Source: Rhodococcus spongiicola | Lineage (GTDB): Bacteria; Actinomycetota; Actinomycetes; Mycobacteriales; Mycobacteriaceae | Length of the DNA stretch: 64,000 bases | Direction of reading: 5' to 3' | Assembly: GCF_004011835.1 (NCBI RefSeq) | Contig: NZ_RKLN01000002.1 | Location: 105,469-169,468, forward strand | Shown: one piece after another, positions 37,916-46,192 of the stretch | Layout of the letters: each line of letters starts with the position of its first letter | How positions within the stretch are numbered: position 1 is the first letter of the stretch | Position numbers and translations under genes: made by a program | Notes under the pieces: model-generated | Databases searched by the model: none | Told to the model about the DNA's origin: nothing | What the model saw: the letters and a program-made list of their open reading frames with translations, nothing else

Positions 37916-38449
37916 TCAGCGGGGCAGGGACGGTTCGAGAAGCTTCGCGTTCTCGATCGCCTGCGGACAGGGGCTCTGCGACGGTGGTAGGCCCTTGGCG
38001 AGACTCGTCTGCAGCATCAGGGTGTCCGGGCCAACGCTGAGCAGGACGTCGCAGTGTTCGTTGCGGGTATCGGACGTCTCGCGAACTGTGAACGCCTCGC
38101 GACCGGCGAGGTCGACCGGGGTGACGTCGATGAACCGTTCGTTCGTGCGGATCGTGTCGAGCGACATCCCGGTGGCGAAGATCGTGACGAAGAAGGAGAC
38201 ATCGCGATCGTTCCAGCCGCACACGCTCCAGCCGGGCTGTTTGACGCCCATGACATCGCGACGCTCCGACGCCGGATCGACGCCGATCGTGTGCAGCACG
38301 TCGTCGGGGATGCTGCAGGGATCGAACACCGGCTCCCCGGCCTCCGTCGTCCCGGCTTGCCCCTCGACAGTCGCCGACCCGCAGCCGACCAGCGCCAACA
38401 CACTGACCGCGGCGACGATCGCGCCGCCCCACCGTCCCATGAACCCCAC
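37916..38449 (-). CDS. DUF3558 lipoprotein
   Basis: This protein of about 177 residues has a lipoprotein signal: GGAIVAAVSVLALVGCGS, with lipobox LVGC and lipidated Cys. The mature part holds the DUF3558 pattern (DPCSIPDDVL; CGWNDRDVSFFVTIF; CDVLLSVGPDTLMLQ; a late Cys in QSPCPQAIE), with cysteines suited to disulfides. It is envelope-exposed and of unknown function, characteristic of mycolate actinobacteria. GTG 38449 has AGGAG close by; ATG 38440 is the alternative. Confidence 0.8.
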   Translation of the reverse strand: MGFMGRWGGAIVAAVSVLALVGCGSATVEGQAGTTEAGEPVFDPCSIPDDVLHTIGVDPASERRDVMGVKQPGWSVCGWNDRDVSFFVTIFATGMSLDTIRTNERFIDVTPVDLAGREAFTVRETSDTRNEHCDVLLSVGPDTLMLQTSLAKGLPPSQSPCPQAIENAKLLEPSLPR

Positions 38450-38570
38450 GCTTCTCCTCAATTCCGCAACGACCAGCTCATCGAATCAGACGCATCGGGG
38501 CCACGCGTGGTTCCCTCGAACAGCCCGGACGGCAGGGCTGAGCGAGGCGCGGACTATTGGCGGCGGCGGA

Positions 38571-39818
38571 CTATTCGGGACGCAGGCGGGCCTCGAACTC
38601 CTGCTCGAGCGTCCTCCATGCGTCCGCTTCGGCCTGGAAGGGTGGACTGGGGGTCATACGACCGGGTGTGGGATCGAGGAGGTAGGAGACGTACCAGCCC
38701 AGCGGCGTCGACGACGCCAGGGCGGCGTCGGTGGCGTCGTCCTTCGCGAAGTCCGCTGCATCGGTGAACAATTCGACGGCCAACTCCAACTGGTCGGCGT
38801 CGACGGCATCGGGGCCCTCGGCGAGGTCGTCGGCCAGTCCCGGCAGCACGTAGACGTTCGCGTCGGTGACCTCGATCTCGAGTGTGCCGTCCACGGCCGC
38901 GTTCTGCACCTGCAGGTAGGTGGTCACCCGCGCCAGGTCGTGCTCGTGGTTGTCGGCCAGGTAGCGGGCGAGTGCGCGCTCGGAGTTGAAGACCGAGATT
39001 TTTCCGCCACGGCCGAGGAAGACGGGGTGCTCGTCCTCGCCGAGGTAGCAGCGCAGCGAGAAGTACGTGGTCTCGGATGTGATGATCTTGATCGGGTCGA
39101 TCCCAACGCTGGACCAGAAGGTCTCTACTTCTTCCTCTTCCTCCTCCTGCTCCTCATCGGTCTCGTACTCATCCTCGGCCTCGGCCTCGGCCTCGTCGTC
39201 GGCGTCGACGATGTTCTCTTCGGCCGTGAGGATCTCGGCGTCGGCGACGGAGAGCGCATCCGCGTCGACGTCCGGTGTGGTGACGATCGAATCGATCGCG
39301 TCGATGACCGCGTCCCAGTCCTCGGCGACGGCGATGCCGATGCGGTCCCACAGTGCCTCGCCGTCGCGGCCCTCGAACTGGCCGACGCCGCCGCGCAGGT
39401 AGCCGATCTCCGGATGGTTCTCGAAGAACTTGATCACCGGCTCGAGGTCGCAGACCTCCCCGATGGTGCGCACCGTCGCGAGTGTGCTCTCGAGTTCGGC
39501 AATGGGGAGGGCCTCGGGATCGCCGGCAGCGAGTTCGGGGACCCCGATCAGATCGAACGTGAAGTTCTCCTCCGGCTCGAGTTCCGGAGCGGCGAGCTTG
39601 GAGACCACGGGCCAGGCCGGATGATCGACAAGGTCGTTCTCGTCGTTCGTGCGGATGAACGCGGCGAGCGCGGCAACCGATTCGAACGCGTAGAGGTCTT
39701 CTTCGTGGCCTAGGAAGGCCTGCCACTCGTCGTCGCCCTCGCGCCAGCGAGGGGCCCACAAGGTGACCAGGTCGCCTTTGGTCAGACCGAGTTCGATCGG
39801 AACGATGTCTCCAGCCAT
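38571..39818 (-). CDS. Conserved acidic mycobacterial-type protein, Rv3311-like
   Basis: This 415-residue cytosolic protein has no signal or transmembrane segment. It resembles the conserved actinobacterial protein found at this position in mycobacteria (Rv3311, from memory). Two globular parts (1-195 and 235-415, both rich in acidic residues, with repeated FLG(H/R) segments) flank a very acidic linker at about 199-232 (DEEQEEEEEEVE). No enzymatic motif is recognised. ATG 39818 lies 7 nt after a TAGGCT hexamer on the minus strand and lacks a Shine-Dalgarno, suggesting a leaderless transcript; GTG 39863 is an alternative. Confidence 0.7.
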   Translation of the reverse strand: MAGDIVPIELGLTKGDLVTLWAPRWREGDDEWQAFLGHEEDLYAFESVAALAAFIRTNDENDLVDHPAWPVVSKLAAPELEPEENFTFDLIGVPELAAGDPEALPIAELESTLATVRTIGEVCDLEPVIKFFENHPEIGYLRGGVGQFEGRDGEALWDRIGIAVAEDWDAVIDAIDSIVTTPDVDADALSVADAEILTAEENIVDADDEAEAEAEDEYETDEEQEEEEEEVETFWSSVGIDPIKIITSETTYFSLRCYLGEDEHPVFLGRGGKISVFNSERALARYLADNHEHDLARVTTYLQVQNAAVDGTLEIEVTDANVYVLPGLADDLAEGPDAVDADQLELAVELFTDAADFAKDDATDAALASSTPLGWYVSYLLDPTPGRMTPSPPFQAEADAWRTLEQEFEARLRPE

Positions 39819-39866
39819 GGCCGGAAGCCTAGCCACGTCGAGCTCAAAGACATAGCCGGACACCGG

Positions 39867-40172
39867 TCAACCTTTGCCGTACGTATCGAACAACGTGCCC
39901 GTGATCCGGGCTCGCTCCGCGGCCGCGGTCGCCGCTGCCCGGTGCGCGGTGTCAGTGATCGACTGTGCCAGGCTGCGGGCATCGAGGTCGTGGAGGGAAT
40001 CGCTCAGCCATATCCCGGTCGGCCTGGCGTTGCCGTCGACCTCAACCCGTACCCGGCCGTCCTCGCTCACCGCCTCGGCCCGGATCGTGTCGAGTGATGT
40101 CAGAGCGTCGTCGAGCAGGTTCAAGGCTGCCGTTGCACGTTCTACGAGCGCATCCATCTCGCTGCCGCTCAT
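39867..40172 (-). CDS. YbaB/EbfC-family protein
   Basis: The product has 101 residues: an N-terminal helix (MDALVERATAALNLLDDALTSLDTIR), a beta region SEDGRVRVEVDGNARPTGIWLSD (written in parts, with the typical VxVDGxGxxxGIxL pattern) and a C-terminal helix, as in YbaB/EbfC nucleoid-associated proteins. In actinobacteria, divergent members often accompany WXG/type VII gene pairs. It overlaps the preceding gene by ATGA (40169-40172). Confidence 0.7.
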   Translation of the reverse strand: MSGSEMDALVERATAALNLLDDALTSLDTIRAEAVSEDGRVRVEVDGNARPTGIWLSDSLHDLDARSLAQSITDTAHRAAATAAAERARITGTLFDTYGKG

Positions 40173-40510
40173 ACCCGGCGCATCCAGCTCGTCGGTGCCT
40201 CCAGCGTGTCGGCCGCGGCCTGCTCCGCTGCGATCTCATCACGGGTCGGGAGCCCCAGCTGATCCAGCACGTCGCGGGGCATGCCTTGGCGTGCCAGTTC
40301 GTCGCGCTGTCGGGCTCCCGCCTCCCGGCCGGCCTCCCGGCACAGGCCGAGGATCTCCTGTGCCAGTCGTTCGCCGCCATAACGCAGCTCGCCTGAGTCG
40401 ATGTGGATCTCCATCGGCAGACCGGTCTCTGTGGCGCGCACCGTAACGGTGCGGGCGCGGTTGGCGGCCGACGCCACAGTGGCGGGCGGCGGGGACGGTT
40501 CGATCGTCAT
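40169..40510 (-). CDS. Small protein coupled to the YbaB-like gene
   Basis: The product has 113 residues. A beta-rich N-terminal half (TVTVRATETGLPMEIHIDS, GELRYGGERLAQEIL) recalls a YbaB-like fold, followed by a charged helix (CREAGREAGARQRDELARQGMP). No family is firmly recognised. ATG 40510 follows AGGAG at good spacing. Its stop overlaps the start of the YbaB-like gene, so the two proteins may form a complex. Confidence 0.6.
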   Translation of the reverse strand: MTIEPSPPPATVASAANRARTVTVRATETGLPMEIHIDSGELRYGGERLAQEILGLCREAGREAGARQRDELARQGMPRDVLDQLGLPTRDEIAAEQAAADTLEAPTSWMRRV

Positions 40511-40699
40511 ATTGCTCCTAGTACTTCGTGGTGCGGCAGAAACCCTGGAACCGCAGAAAATAGCCCTTGTGTCGGAGTCTCTGTCAGAAGGTAGGGCACC
40601 GGAGTGCCCGAGGATGTCGGTCCCGACGCTCACTCGTCGGCGACCTCCTCGCCGCCCTCGAGAGGACGGTTGCCCGGGTCGGCCCAGGGTCTCAGTCGG

Positions 40700-40735
40700 G
40701 GTGTCGCCTCCAGTCCCGGTGTCGCCTCCAGCCCC
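40700..40735. repeat. Two tandem 18-bp repeats
   Basis: GGTGTCGCCTCCAGTCCC (40700-40717) and GGTGTCGCCTCCAGCCCC (40718-40735) differ at one base, and GGTGT continues a partial third copy. Intergenic. Confidence 0.85.
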
Positions 40736-41005
40736 GGTGTTACTGCAATTCCCAGAACACAAAATCTGCGAGGTGCGGCTCGTCTCGATCGCTTGGCATT
40801 ACCAGGTTTGACGCGCGTCGTGGGTGTTCGGTTCCATCGGTCAGGATGGGTGGTCCACAGCGATCTCGAACAGTCCTCATGCTCCGAGGTCTCCTACATT
40901 CTCGGCTTCGAGGGGTTGCACTCCTACCCGTGCTCGCCATCTCTGCCAGAGCGTCCGTACGCGCGATTCCATGATCATTCGGAAGGTCTCCGGTGCAATG
41001 CTTTT

Positions 41006-41051
41006 CGTTCCTGAGCATCAGTCAGTGCGTCCAGTTGGTCGATAGAAGCCG
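41006..41051 (-). pseudogene. Duplicated remnant of the NlpC/P60 gene 3' end
   Basis: These 46 bp match 41837-41882 (40 of 46 identical), which is the end of the NlpC/P60 gene and the bases just past its stop. On the minus strand the remnant reads GFYRPTGRTD-stop against GFYRPTERTY-stop in the intact gene. Homology ends abruptly on both sides, so it is a fragment and not a second gene. Confidence 0.7.
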
Positions 41052-41336
41052 TCCGTTCACACGCCCGTTGATCAATGGTGATGAGCGTCACAATTATCTG
41101 CATTCCTCCAGCACAACAACGTGTTTCGGAGACACAGTGCCGCACAGGTCGATCGCCTCCGATGAATCAGTCGGTGCGGTTTCACCCTTCCGAATGCAGA
41201 ACTGTGATTAACTCTCTTCTGGCTTAGGGGGGCCAGCAATGCCTGTTGGGGGATTCCGTCAACCAGTGACCGATGCCGCCAGGTGTTGTGATGCCCGCAC
41301 GCGTTCGTGTGCGGTGAGTCGAATGAAAGAGGATCG

Positions 41337-41627
41337 ATGAAGAAGACAGTTCGCACAGCAGCAGCAGCAATGCTCGCCGCACCTCTCATCGCCGCAGTCT
41401 TCGCGGCGCCGGCCAGCGCAGACGCACACGGTGAAGGCACGCCGAGTTCGTTCGAGATGTTCCTCGCCAGCTTGGACATCATTGGTTCCATCGATACAGC
41501 GAGCATGGACACCCTGAACGGCAGCATCGACGACTCCCTGGGCAGCGCCGACAACACCCTGGGCAGCGCCGATGACGCCCTGGGTAGCCTCGATGGCATC
41601 TTCGGCAGCAGCATGAACGCCAACTAA
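41337..41627 (+). CDS. Small secreted protein with LGSxD heptad repeats
   Basis: This 96-residue protein belongs to no recognised family. It has a clear signal peptide (MKKTVRTAAAAMLAAPLIAA, cleavage after ASA at residue 28) and a mature part of about 68 acidic residues. The C-terminal half consists of heptads SLGSADN-TLGSADD-ALGSLDG-IFGSSMN encoded by in-frame 21-bp units (41535-41618). No cysteines. AGAGGA precedes the ATG and a strong hairpin terminator follows, so it is a monocistronic, well-signalled gene. The GSL-type tail resembles the C-terminal GSLGSL motif of the propeller/Ig proteins at the left edge of the window. Exported; function unknown. Confidence 0.75.
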   Translation: MKKTVRTAAAAMLAAPLIAAVFAAPASADAHGEGTPSSFEMFLASLDIIGSIDTASMDTLNGSIDDSLGSADNTLGSADDALGSLDGIFGSSMNAN

Positions 41628-41680
41628 GTCGTGACTCCGTGACACACGAGCAGTTTGGATTCGTGTAGCTAACGGACACG

Positions 41681-41709
41681 GACGGCCCCGCCCAATAGGC
41701 GGGGCCGTC
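41681..41709 (+). terminator. Perfect 12-bp hairpin terminator of the small secreted protein gene
   Basis: GACGGCCCCGCC (41681-41692) and GGCGGGGCCGTC (41698-41709) close the loop CAATA, 53 bp past the stop codon. No long T-run. Confidence 0.8.
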
Positions 41710-41848
41710 GCCGTTCAGCCACTTCCCACCGCCGAGGGCCGATCGGGGCGGTGCCGGCGTGACGTCAAGTCGGACCCACTCCCACAGAGCTGCCCGGACG
41801 GTTCAGCGGCGAAGCCCCATACTCACCGGCTACCACCGTTCCTCAGCA

Positions 41849-42790
41849 TCAGTAGGTGCGTTCTGTTGGTCGATAGAAACCGTGGAAACCCATGCTGCTG
41901 TTGGTGGTTCGGATGGGGCTGATACCGATGGGGTCTCCGGCCTCGATCATCTGGCCGTTGCCGATGATCATCGCGACGTGACCATCCCACACCGCGAGGT
42001 CACCCGGCATCAACCCTTCTTCTCCGACGGGCATGCCGACGGACTGCTGTTGCGCGAGTCGGGGCAGGTCCACTCCAGCCTCACCGTATGCCCACTGCGT
42101 CAGTCCGCTGCAGTCCAGGCCCCGCCCTGCAGTGGTGCCGCCCCACTCGTAGGCGACACCCTGCTGCGTCAGCGCGTTGCGGACGGCGTCGGCTGCCGCC
42201 GGATTGGGTGCGATGACCGTGCTGCCGTCGGGAAGCAGGATCTCGATGCTGCCGGCGCTCACCCCGTCGACCGTGCGAGCCTCGGCCGGCACCGGATCCG
42301 CCCCGGTCAACTCGATCATCCTCGCGGTGAGCACGGCCAGCTCCCCGCGCACCCGTTCGACGACGCCCAGGGCCCGCCCCAGATGGTCGATCGCCACTGT
42401 AATCAACACGGTCTGCCCGGTCGGGGTGGCGACCAGCGGCAGCGCAGACGACGCCATCGACAGGAAGGAATCCAGGATCGCCCTCAGCTCGGCAGCTCCG
42501 GCGCGAACCGCGTGTGATGCGGTCTCGGTGACCCCTGCGATCTCTCGGCCCCGGTCGGACAGCTGCACCGATGCGGCTTGCGTGGCCTGCGCCCTGTCGA
42601 TCGCGGCGTCGGCTGCGGTGCCGCTCCACACGCCGCCGATGTCGCTGATTGCTGTGCGGCCACGTGCGTGCACGGCATCGATGGCATCGGACGCTTCCCG
42701 GATTGCCTCGACGGGGGATTCGGTGGGCGGGGTGCCGGTGCCGAAGGCGCCGAGCAGATCGACGACCGGGCGGGCGAGCAGGCCGATCAC
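41849..42790 (-). CDS. NlpC/P60 peptidoglycan hydrolase with an N-terminal WxG-type helical domain
   Basis: The product has 313 residues. The N-terminal 165 residues are helical and contain a WxG motif (GGVWSGTAADAA, Trp55), as in type VII secretion substrates. The C-terminal NlpC/P60 domain has catalytic Cys227 in GLDCSGLTQWAYGEAGV and His271 in WDGHVAMIIGNG, predicting D,L-endopeptidase activity on stem peptides. There is no classical signal peptide. GTG 42790 overlaps the stop of the EspC-like gene as GTGA, so the two are co-translated and probably secreted as a pair through an ESX/type VII system encoded elsewhere. Confidence 0.85.
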   Translation of the reverse strand: MIGLLARPVVDLLGAFGTGTPPTESPVEAIREASDAIDAVHARGRTAISDIGGVWSGTAADAAIDRAQATQAASVQLSDRGREIAGVTETASHAVRAGAAELRAILDSFLSMASSALPLVATPTGQTVLITVAIDHLGRALGVVERVRGELAVLTARMIELTGADPVPAEARTVDGVSAGSIEILLPDGSTVIAPNPAAADAVRNALTQQGVAYEWGGTTAGRGLDCSGLTQWAYGEAGVDLPRLAQQQSVGMPVGEEGLMPGDLAVWDGHVAMIIGNGQMIEAGDPIGISPIRTTNSSMGFHGFYRPTERTY

Positions 42791-43101
42791 AAGGCCGCCG
42801 AAGTCGAGTTGAGCGTGGACGCGGTGCCCGCATCGGTCGCTTCGTAACCCGCGGCGGTCGTGATGGCGGCGGCACTCATCGACGCCCAGGCGGAGGCAAG
42901 CCGCTCGAGCCGTGCCGCGTGGGCGCTGCGCGCACCGGTGAAAGCGGCGAGCAAGTCGCCGCCGATCAGTCCGAACACCTGGCCGAGTGCGTCCGGCTTC
43001 GCGGCTACAGCTGCAGCGGCCGCTTCCGCCCGTGCGGCCAGCTCGGTCGCGGTGCCCCCGAATGCGGCGATCCCGGCCGCCGCCGCTGAGAACTCGCTCA
43101 T
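42787..43101 (-). CDS. EspC/WXG100-like type VII secretion substrate with YxxxD signal
   Basis: The product has 104 residues forming an all-alpha hairpin: helix 1 ([20 protein letters not shown]), then [20 protein letters not shown], Trp72 in SAWASM, and the C-terminal secretion signal YEATD (Tyr86 to Asp90), matching YxxxD/E. This is the composition of EspC/PE-like partners that pair with a WxG protein, here the NlpC/P60 hydrolase encoded directly downstream with a GTGA overlap. ATG 43101 was chosen because GGGGGA lies 6 bp upstream; ATG 43113 is in frame. Confidence 0.8.
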   Translation of the reverse strand: MSEFSAAAAGIAAFGGTATELAARAEAAAAAVAAKPDALGQVFGLIGGDLLAAFTGARSAHAARLERLASAWASMSAAAITTAAGYEATDAGTASTLNSTSAAL

Positions 43102-43218
43102 CGCGTCCCCCATGGATTCTTGTTCGTCGATGAATTGGACGCGCCGGGATTGGGTGCGGTTCCATTCGGTTGTGGGCCGTCCGGGTGTGCGCGCTCGCCG
43201 ACACTATTCTGTGGAGCC

Positions 43219-43842
43219 ATGGAAACGCGAGTGGTCGATCATCCTCTGGCGGCGGCGCTTCTGACGAAGATGCGCGACGAGCGCAGCGACAACGCCACGT
43301 TCCGATCGGCGCTGCGGCGGCTCACCGAGATGCTGATCTACGAGGCCGCCCGCGACGCCCAGATCGAGGAGTTCGACATCACCACACCCGTCGCCGTCAC
43401 GAAGGGCGCCCGCCTGGCACAGCCGCCGCTGCTGGTTCCCGTGTTGCGGGCAGGTCTGGGCATGGTCGAACCGGCCAGTGCATTGATCCCGCAGTCACAG
43501 GTCGGGTTCGTCGGGATGGCCCGTGACGAGCACACTCACCAGCCGGTGCCGTACATGGAGTCGCTACCTGCAGACCTTTCCGCAACGCCGGTGTATGTAC
43601 TCGATCCGATGCTCGCGACCGGCGGTTCGATGGTCCACACGATCGACCTGCTCGTCGCCCGGGACGCCACCGACATCACGGCCGTGTGCGTCGTTGCATC
43701 CCCCGAGGGAGTCTCCGCTCTCGAGCGATCGGGCCATCCGGTGCGCCTGATCACCGCGACCGTCGACGAGGGTCTCAACGAGAACGCCTTCATCGTGCCC
43801 GGTCTCGGCGACGCCGGTGACCGCCAGTTCGGCCCTCGCTAG
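43219..43842 (+). CDS. upp: Uracil phosphoribosyltransferase
   Basis: The 207-residue enzyme makes UMP from uracil and PRPP. Motifs: [23 protein letters not shown] (shown in part), [17 protein letters not shown], the PRPP loop [16 protein letters not shown], and the uracil-binding C-terminus [20 protein letters not shown] (43205-43210) lies 8 nt before the ATG, with GGAG in between. Its TAG stop overlaps the convergent mutase stop within CTAG. It recovers uracil released by the cdd/deoA route. Confidence 0.95.
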   Translation: METRVVDHPLAAALLTKMRDERSDNATFRSALRRLTEMLIYEAARDAQIEEFDITTPVAVTKGARLAQPPLLVPVLRAGLGMVEPASALIPQSQVGFVGMARDEHTHQPVPYMESLPADLSATPVYVLDPMLATGGSMVHTIDLLVARDATDITAVCVVASPEGVSALERSGHPVRLITATVDEGLNENAFIVPGLGDAGDRQFGPR

Positions 43843-45335
43843 AAGGCCTGAAGGTACCGCCGCACCAGGTCCGCGCGATCTCGGGCGGCAGAGCGCGCCG
43901 CGGCGAGCCCGTCGCGGCCGGAGACCGGTTCGACCACCTCGAAGTAGCACTTGAGCTTCGGTTCGGTGCCCGACGGCCGAACCGTCACGTGCAGGTTCGG
44001 GCCGGCGAACGTCACCGCGTCCGTCCGGAGTGGGCCGCGCACCGTCGCTAGATCTATGGCCGCTACCTCGATCCCTGCGATCTCCGTCGGTGGGTCCGTG
44101 CGCAGTTGCTCCATGGTGCGGCGGATCTCGTCGAGGTGCCCCGCCCGACGTGACACCTGGCCTGTCGTATGCACCCCGAACTCGATGGCGAGGTCGTCGA
44201 GCGCGTCGAGCAGCGTCCGACCGCTGCCGGCAAGATCGGCTGCGAGATCGGCGACCAGCACCGCGGCAGAGATACCGTCCTTGTCGCGCACCACGTCGGG
44301 GTCCACGCAGTGCCCGATCGCCTCCTCGTACGCGTAGACCAGTCCGGCACCGGCCCGCACCAGCCATTTGAATCCGGTCAGGGTGCGGGCCGAGTCGAAG
44401 CCGCGGGCGTCGGCGATCTTTCCCAGCAGGGTCGACGACACGATCGTCGTCGCGACCAGCGCATGCGGGGGCGCGTGGGTGAGGATGCGGTCGCCGAGCA
44501 GTGCGCCGGTCTCGTCGCCGCTGAGCATCCGCCAACCGGTCGGTCCGGGCACACCGACGGCGCAGCGGTCGGCGTCGGGGTCGAGGGCGATCGCGACGTC
44601 GGCGTCGACGGAGGCCGCGAGCAGCAGCAACTCATCGGTCGCCCCGGGCTCCTCGGGGTTCGGGAACGCGACCGTCGGGAAGTCCGGGTCGGGTGCGAAT
44701 TGCGTTGCAACGGTGTGAATGTCGGTGAACCCTGCCGTACGCAGCGCCGCCACCGCCACGTCACCGCCGACGCCGTGCATGGCGGTTAGCGCGATGCGGA
44801 CGTCGCGACGGTCGCCGAGCGGCAGCGTCGCGACGCGGTCGAGGTACGCCGTCTCCATCGTGTCGTCGGCCGCCGCTACTGGCACGCGCCGAATCCGCTC
44901 GACGCGTGCGATCGCGTCCTCGATCTCACGGTCCGCCGGTGCGGCGAGGGGTGCGCCGCCGTGCACGTACACCTTGTAGCCGTTGTCGGCGGGAGGGTTG
45001 TGCGACGCGGTGATCTGCACGCCGGCGACCGCACTGAGTCGGCGCACCGCGAACGCGACGAGGGGGGTCGGCAGGGGCCGCGGCAGCAGGACGACGTCGA
45101 AGCCGTCGGCCGCGAGCACCTCGGCGGCGGCGCGGGCGAACTCCTCCGAGCCGTGACGAGCGTCGCGGCCGACGACCACTATCCCGCCGAGGTGGTTGTC
45201 GTGCAGCCATCGGGCCAGCCCGGCGGTGGTGCGCTCGACCACGCCGACGTTCATGCAGCCGGGGCCGTCGCCGACCGGGCCGCGCAGGCCGGCGGTGCCG
45301 AAGCGGAGGGGCGGGCGGGGCGGCGGGGGGTTCAC
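43839..45335 (-). CDS. pmmB: Phosphopentomutase/phosphomannomutase family enzyme (PmmB-like)
   Basis: The 498-residue alpha-D-phosphohexomutase has the phosphoserine motif [15 protein letters not shown] (Ser111), metal loop [10 protein letters not shown], sugar loop [11 protein letters not shown] and the phosphate-binding [12 protein letters not shown]. It interconverts sugar 1- and 6- (or ribose 1- and 5-) phosphates. Lying directly after purine nucleoside phosphorylase, with a GTGA overlap (45332-45335), it may serve ribose-1-phosphate recycling as well as mannose metabolism; specificity cannot be read from sequence. Starts GTG AAC CCC. Confidence 0.88.
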   Translation of the reverse strand: MNPPPPRPPLRFGTAGLRGPVGDGPGCMNVGVVERTTAGLARWLHDNHLGGIVVVGRDARHGSEEFARAAAEVLAADGFDVVLLPRPLPTPLVAFAVRRLSAVAGVQITASHNPPADNGYKVYVHGGAPLAAPADREIEDAIARVERIRRVPVAAADDTMETAYLDRVATLPLGDRRDVRIALTAMHGVGGDVAVAALRTAGFTDIHTVATQFAPDPDFPTVAFPNPEEPGATDELLLLAASVDADVAIALDPDADRCAVGVPGPTGWRMLSGDETGALLGDRILTHAPPHALVATTIVSSTLLGKIADARGFDSARTLTGFKWLVRAGAGLVYAYEEAIGHCVDPDVVRDKDGISAAVLVADLAADLAGSGRTLLDALDDLAIEFGVHTTGQVSRRAGHLDEIRRTMEQLRTDPPTEIAGIEVAAIDLATVRGPLRTDAVTFAGPNLHVTVRPSGTEPKLKCYFEVVEPVSGRDGLAAARSAARDRADLVRRYLQAF

Positions 45336-46153
45336 AGCCGGGCGAGCAGGTCGCGCAGCAGTGCGCCCACGCGCGCCGCGGACGCCTGTCCGGCCGCGAG
45401 GACCTCCGCATGGTCGAGGGGCTCTCCGGTCGTCCCGGCCGCGAGGTTCGACACGAGTGAGATGCCGAGGACCTCGGCCCCGAGCGCCCGGGCCGCGATG
45501 GTCTCGTGCACCGTCGACAGTCCGACCAGGTCGGCGCCGAGGGTGCGGAGCATGCGGATCTCGGCTGGAGTCTCGTAGTGCGGGCCGGGCAGTCCCGCGT
45601 ACACACCCTCTGCGAGCGACGGGTCGATCTCGCGCGCGATTGCCCGCAACCGGGGGCTGTAGGCATCGACCAGGTCGACGAAGTGAGCTCCGACCAGGGG
45701 GGACCGTGCCGTCAAGTTCAGGTGGTCGCTGATGAGGACCGGCTGGCCGACGCTCATGTCGGCGCGAATGCCGCCCGCGGCATTGGTGAGGACCACCGTC
45801 TCCGCGCCGGCCGCGATCGCGGTTCGTATCGGGTGCACCACCCGGCCGAGGTCGTGGCCCTCGTAGGCGTGCGCACGCCCGAGTAGGACGAGCACCGGGC
45901 TGTCGCCGATCCGCACCGACAGCGCTGTCCCGGCGTGACCGACCGCCGACGGGGTGGCGAACCCTGGCAGGTCGGCCATCGGCACGCTCACGGCCGGTGC
46001 TCCCAGTACGTCGGCGGCGGCCTGCCAGCCCGATCCGAGGACGACAGCCGCGCTGTGTCTTGCGATTCCGGTGCGGTCCGCGAGGACGTCGGCGGCTTGC
46101 TGCTCGAGGGTGCCCATGGACGGAAACAGTAGTGGGACAGCATCGATCGGCAT
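45332..46153 (-). CDS. Purine nucleoside phosphorylase (trimeric PNP)
   Basis: The 273-residue enzyme splits purine nucleosides with phosphate to base and ribose-1-phosphate. Signatures of the low-molecular-mass trimeric class: [60 protein letters not shown] and [16 protein letters not shown] 46153 follows AAGG; GTG 46162 is in frame. It acts downstream of adenosine deaminase and upstream of the sugar mutase with which it is coupled. Divergent from the enoyl-CoA hydratase gene. Confidence 0.93.
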   Translation of the reverse strand: MPIDAVPLLFPSMGTLEQQAADVLADRTGIARHSAAVVLGSGWQAAADVLGAPAVSVPMADLPGFATPSAVGHAGTALSVRIGDSPVLVLLGRAHAYEGHDLGRVVHPIRTAIAAGAETVVLTNAAGGIRADMSVGQPVLISDHLNLTARSPLVGAHFVDLVDAYSPRLRAIAREIDPSLAEGVYAGLPGPHYETPAEIRMLRTLGADLVGLSTVHETIAARALGAEVLGISLVSNLAAGTTGEPLDHAEVLAAGQASAARVGALLRDLLARL

Positions 46154-46167
46154 GCTTGACACCTTAT

Positions 46168-46183
46168 GTTACTCGTGAGTAAC
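46168..46183 (+). promoter_or_regulatory. Second TTACT-N4-AGTAA dyad, before the enoyl-CoA hydratase gene
   Basis: GTTACTCGTGAGTAAC has perfect 7-bp arms around GT. The inner TTACT-CGTG-AGTAA has the same half-sites and spacing as the dyad before the acyl reductase gene (5194-5207). It ends 9 bp before the hydratase ATG (46193) and lies in the 39-bp gap shared with the phosphorylase gene. Confidence 0.7.
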
Positions 46184-46192
46184 CTCCGGCCC

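Larger units (their letters stand above)
40511..41336. other. 826-bp gene-poor region
   Basis: Nothing in either strand reads as a convincing gene: the short frames have poor composition and no start signals. It holds the promoter of the minus-strand 40169-40510 pair, a short 18-bp repeat (40700-40735), a 46-bp remnant related to the NlpC/P60 gene tail (41006-41051) and an AT-richer stretch around 41070-41220 that probably carries the promoter of the small secreted protein gene at 41337. Confidence 0.6.

Noticed and set aside
40740-41018. Possible 92-codon gene on the minus strand in the gene-poor region
   Set aside because: No RBS, poor composition and no recognisable domain.
41337-41627. 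Small secreted gene as the mycobacterial pilin mtp
   Set aside because: The location is similar, but the sequence lacks the Cys, Trp and Pro-rich features of that pilin.
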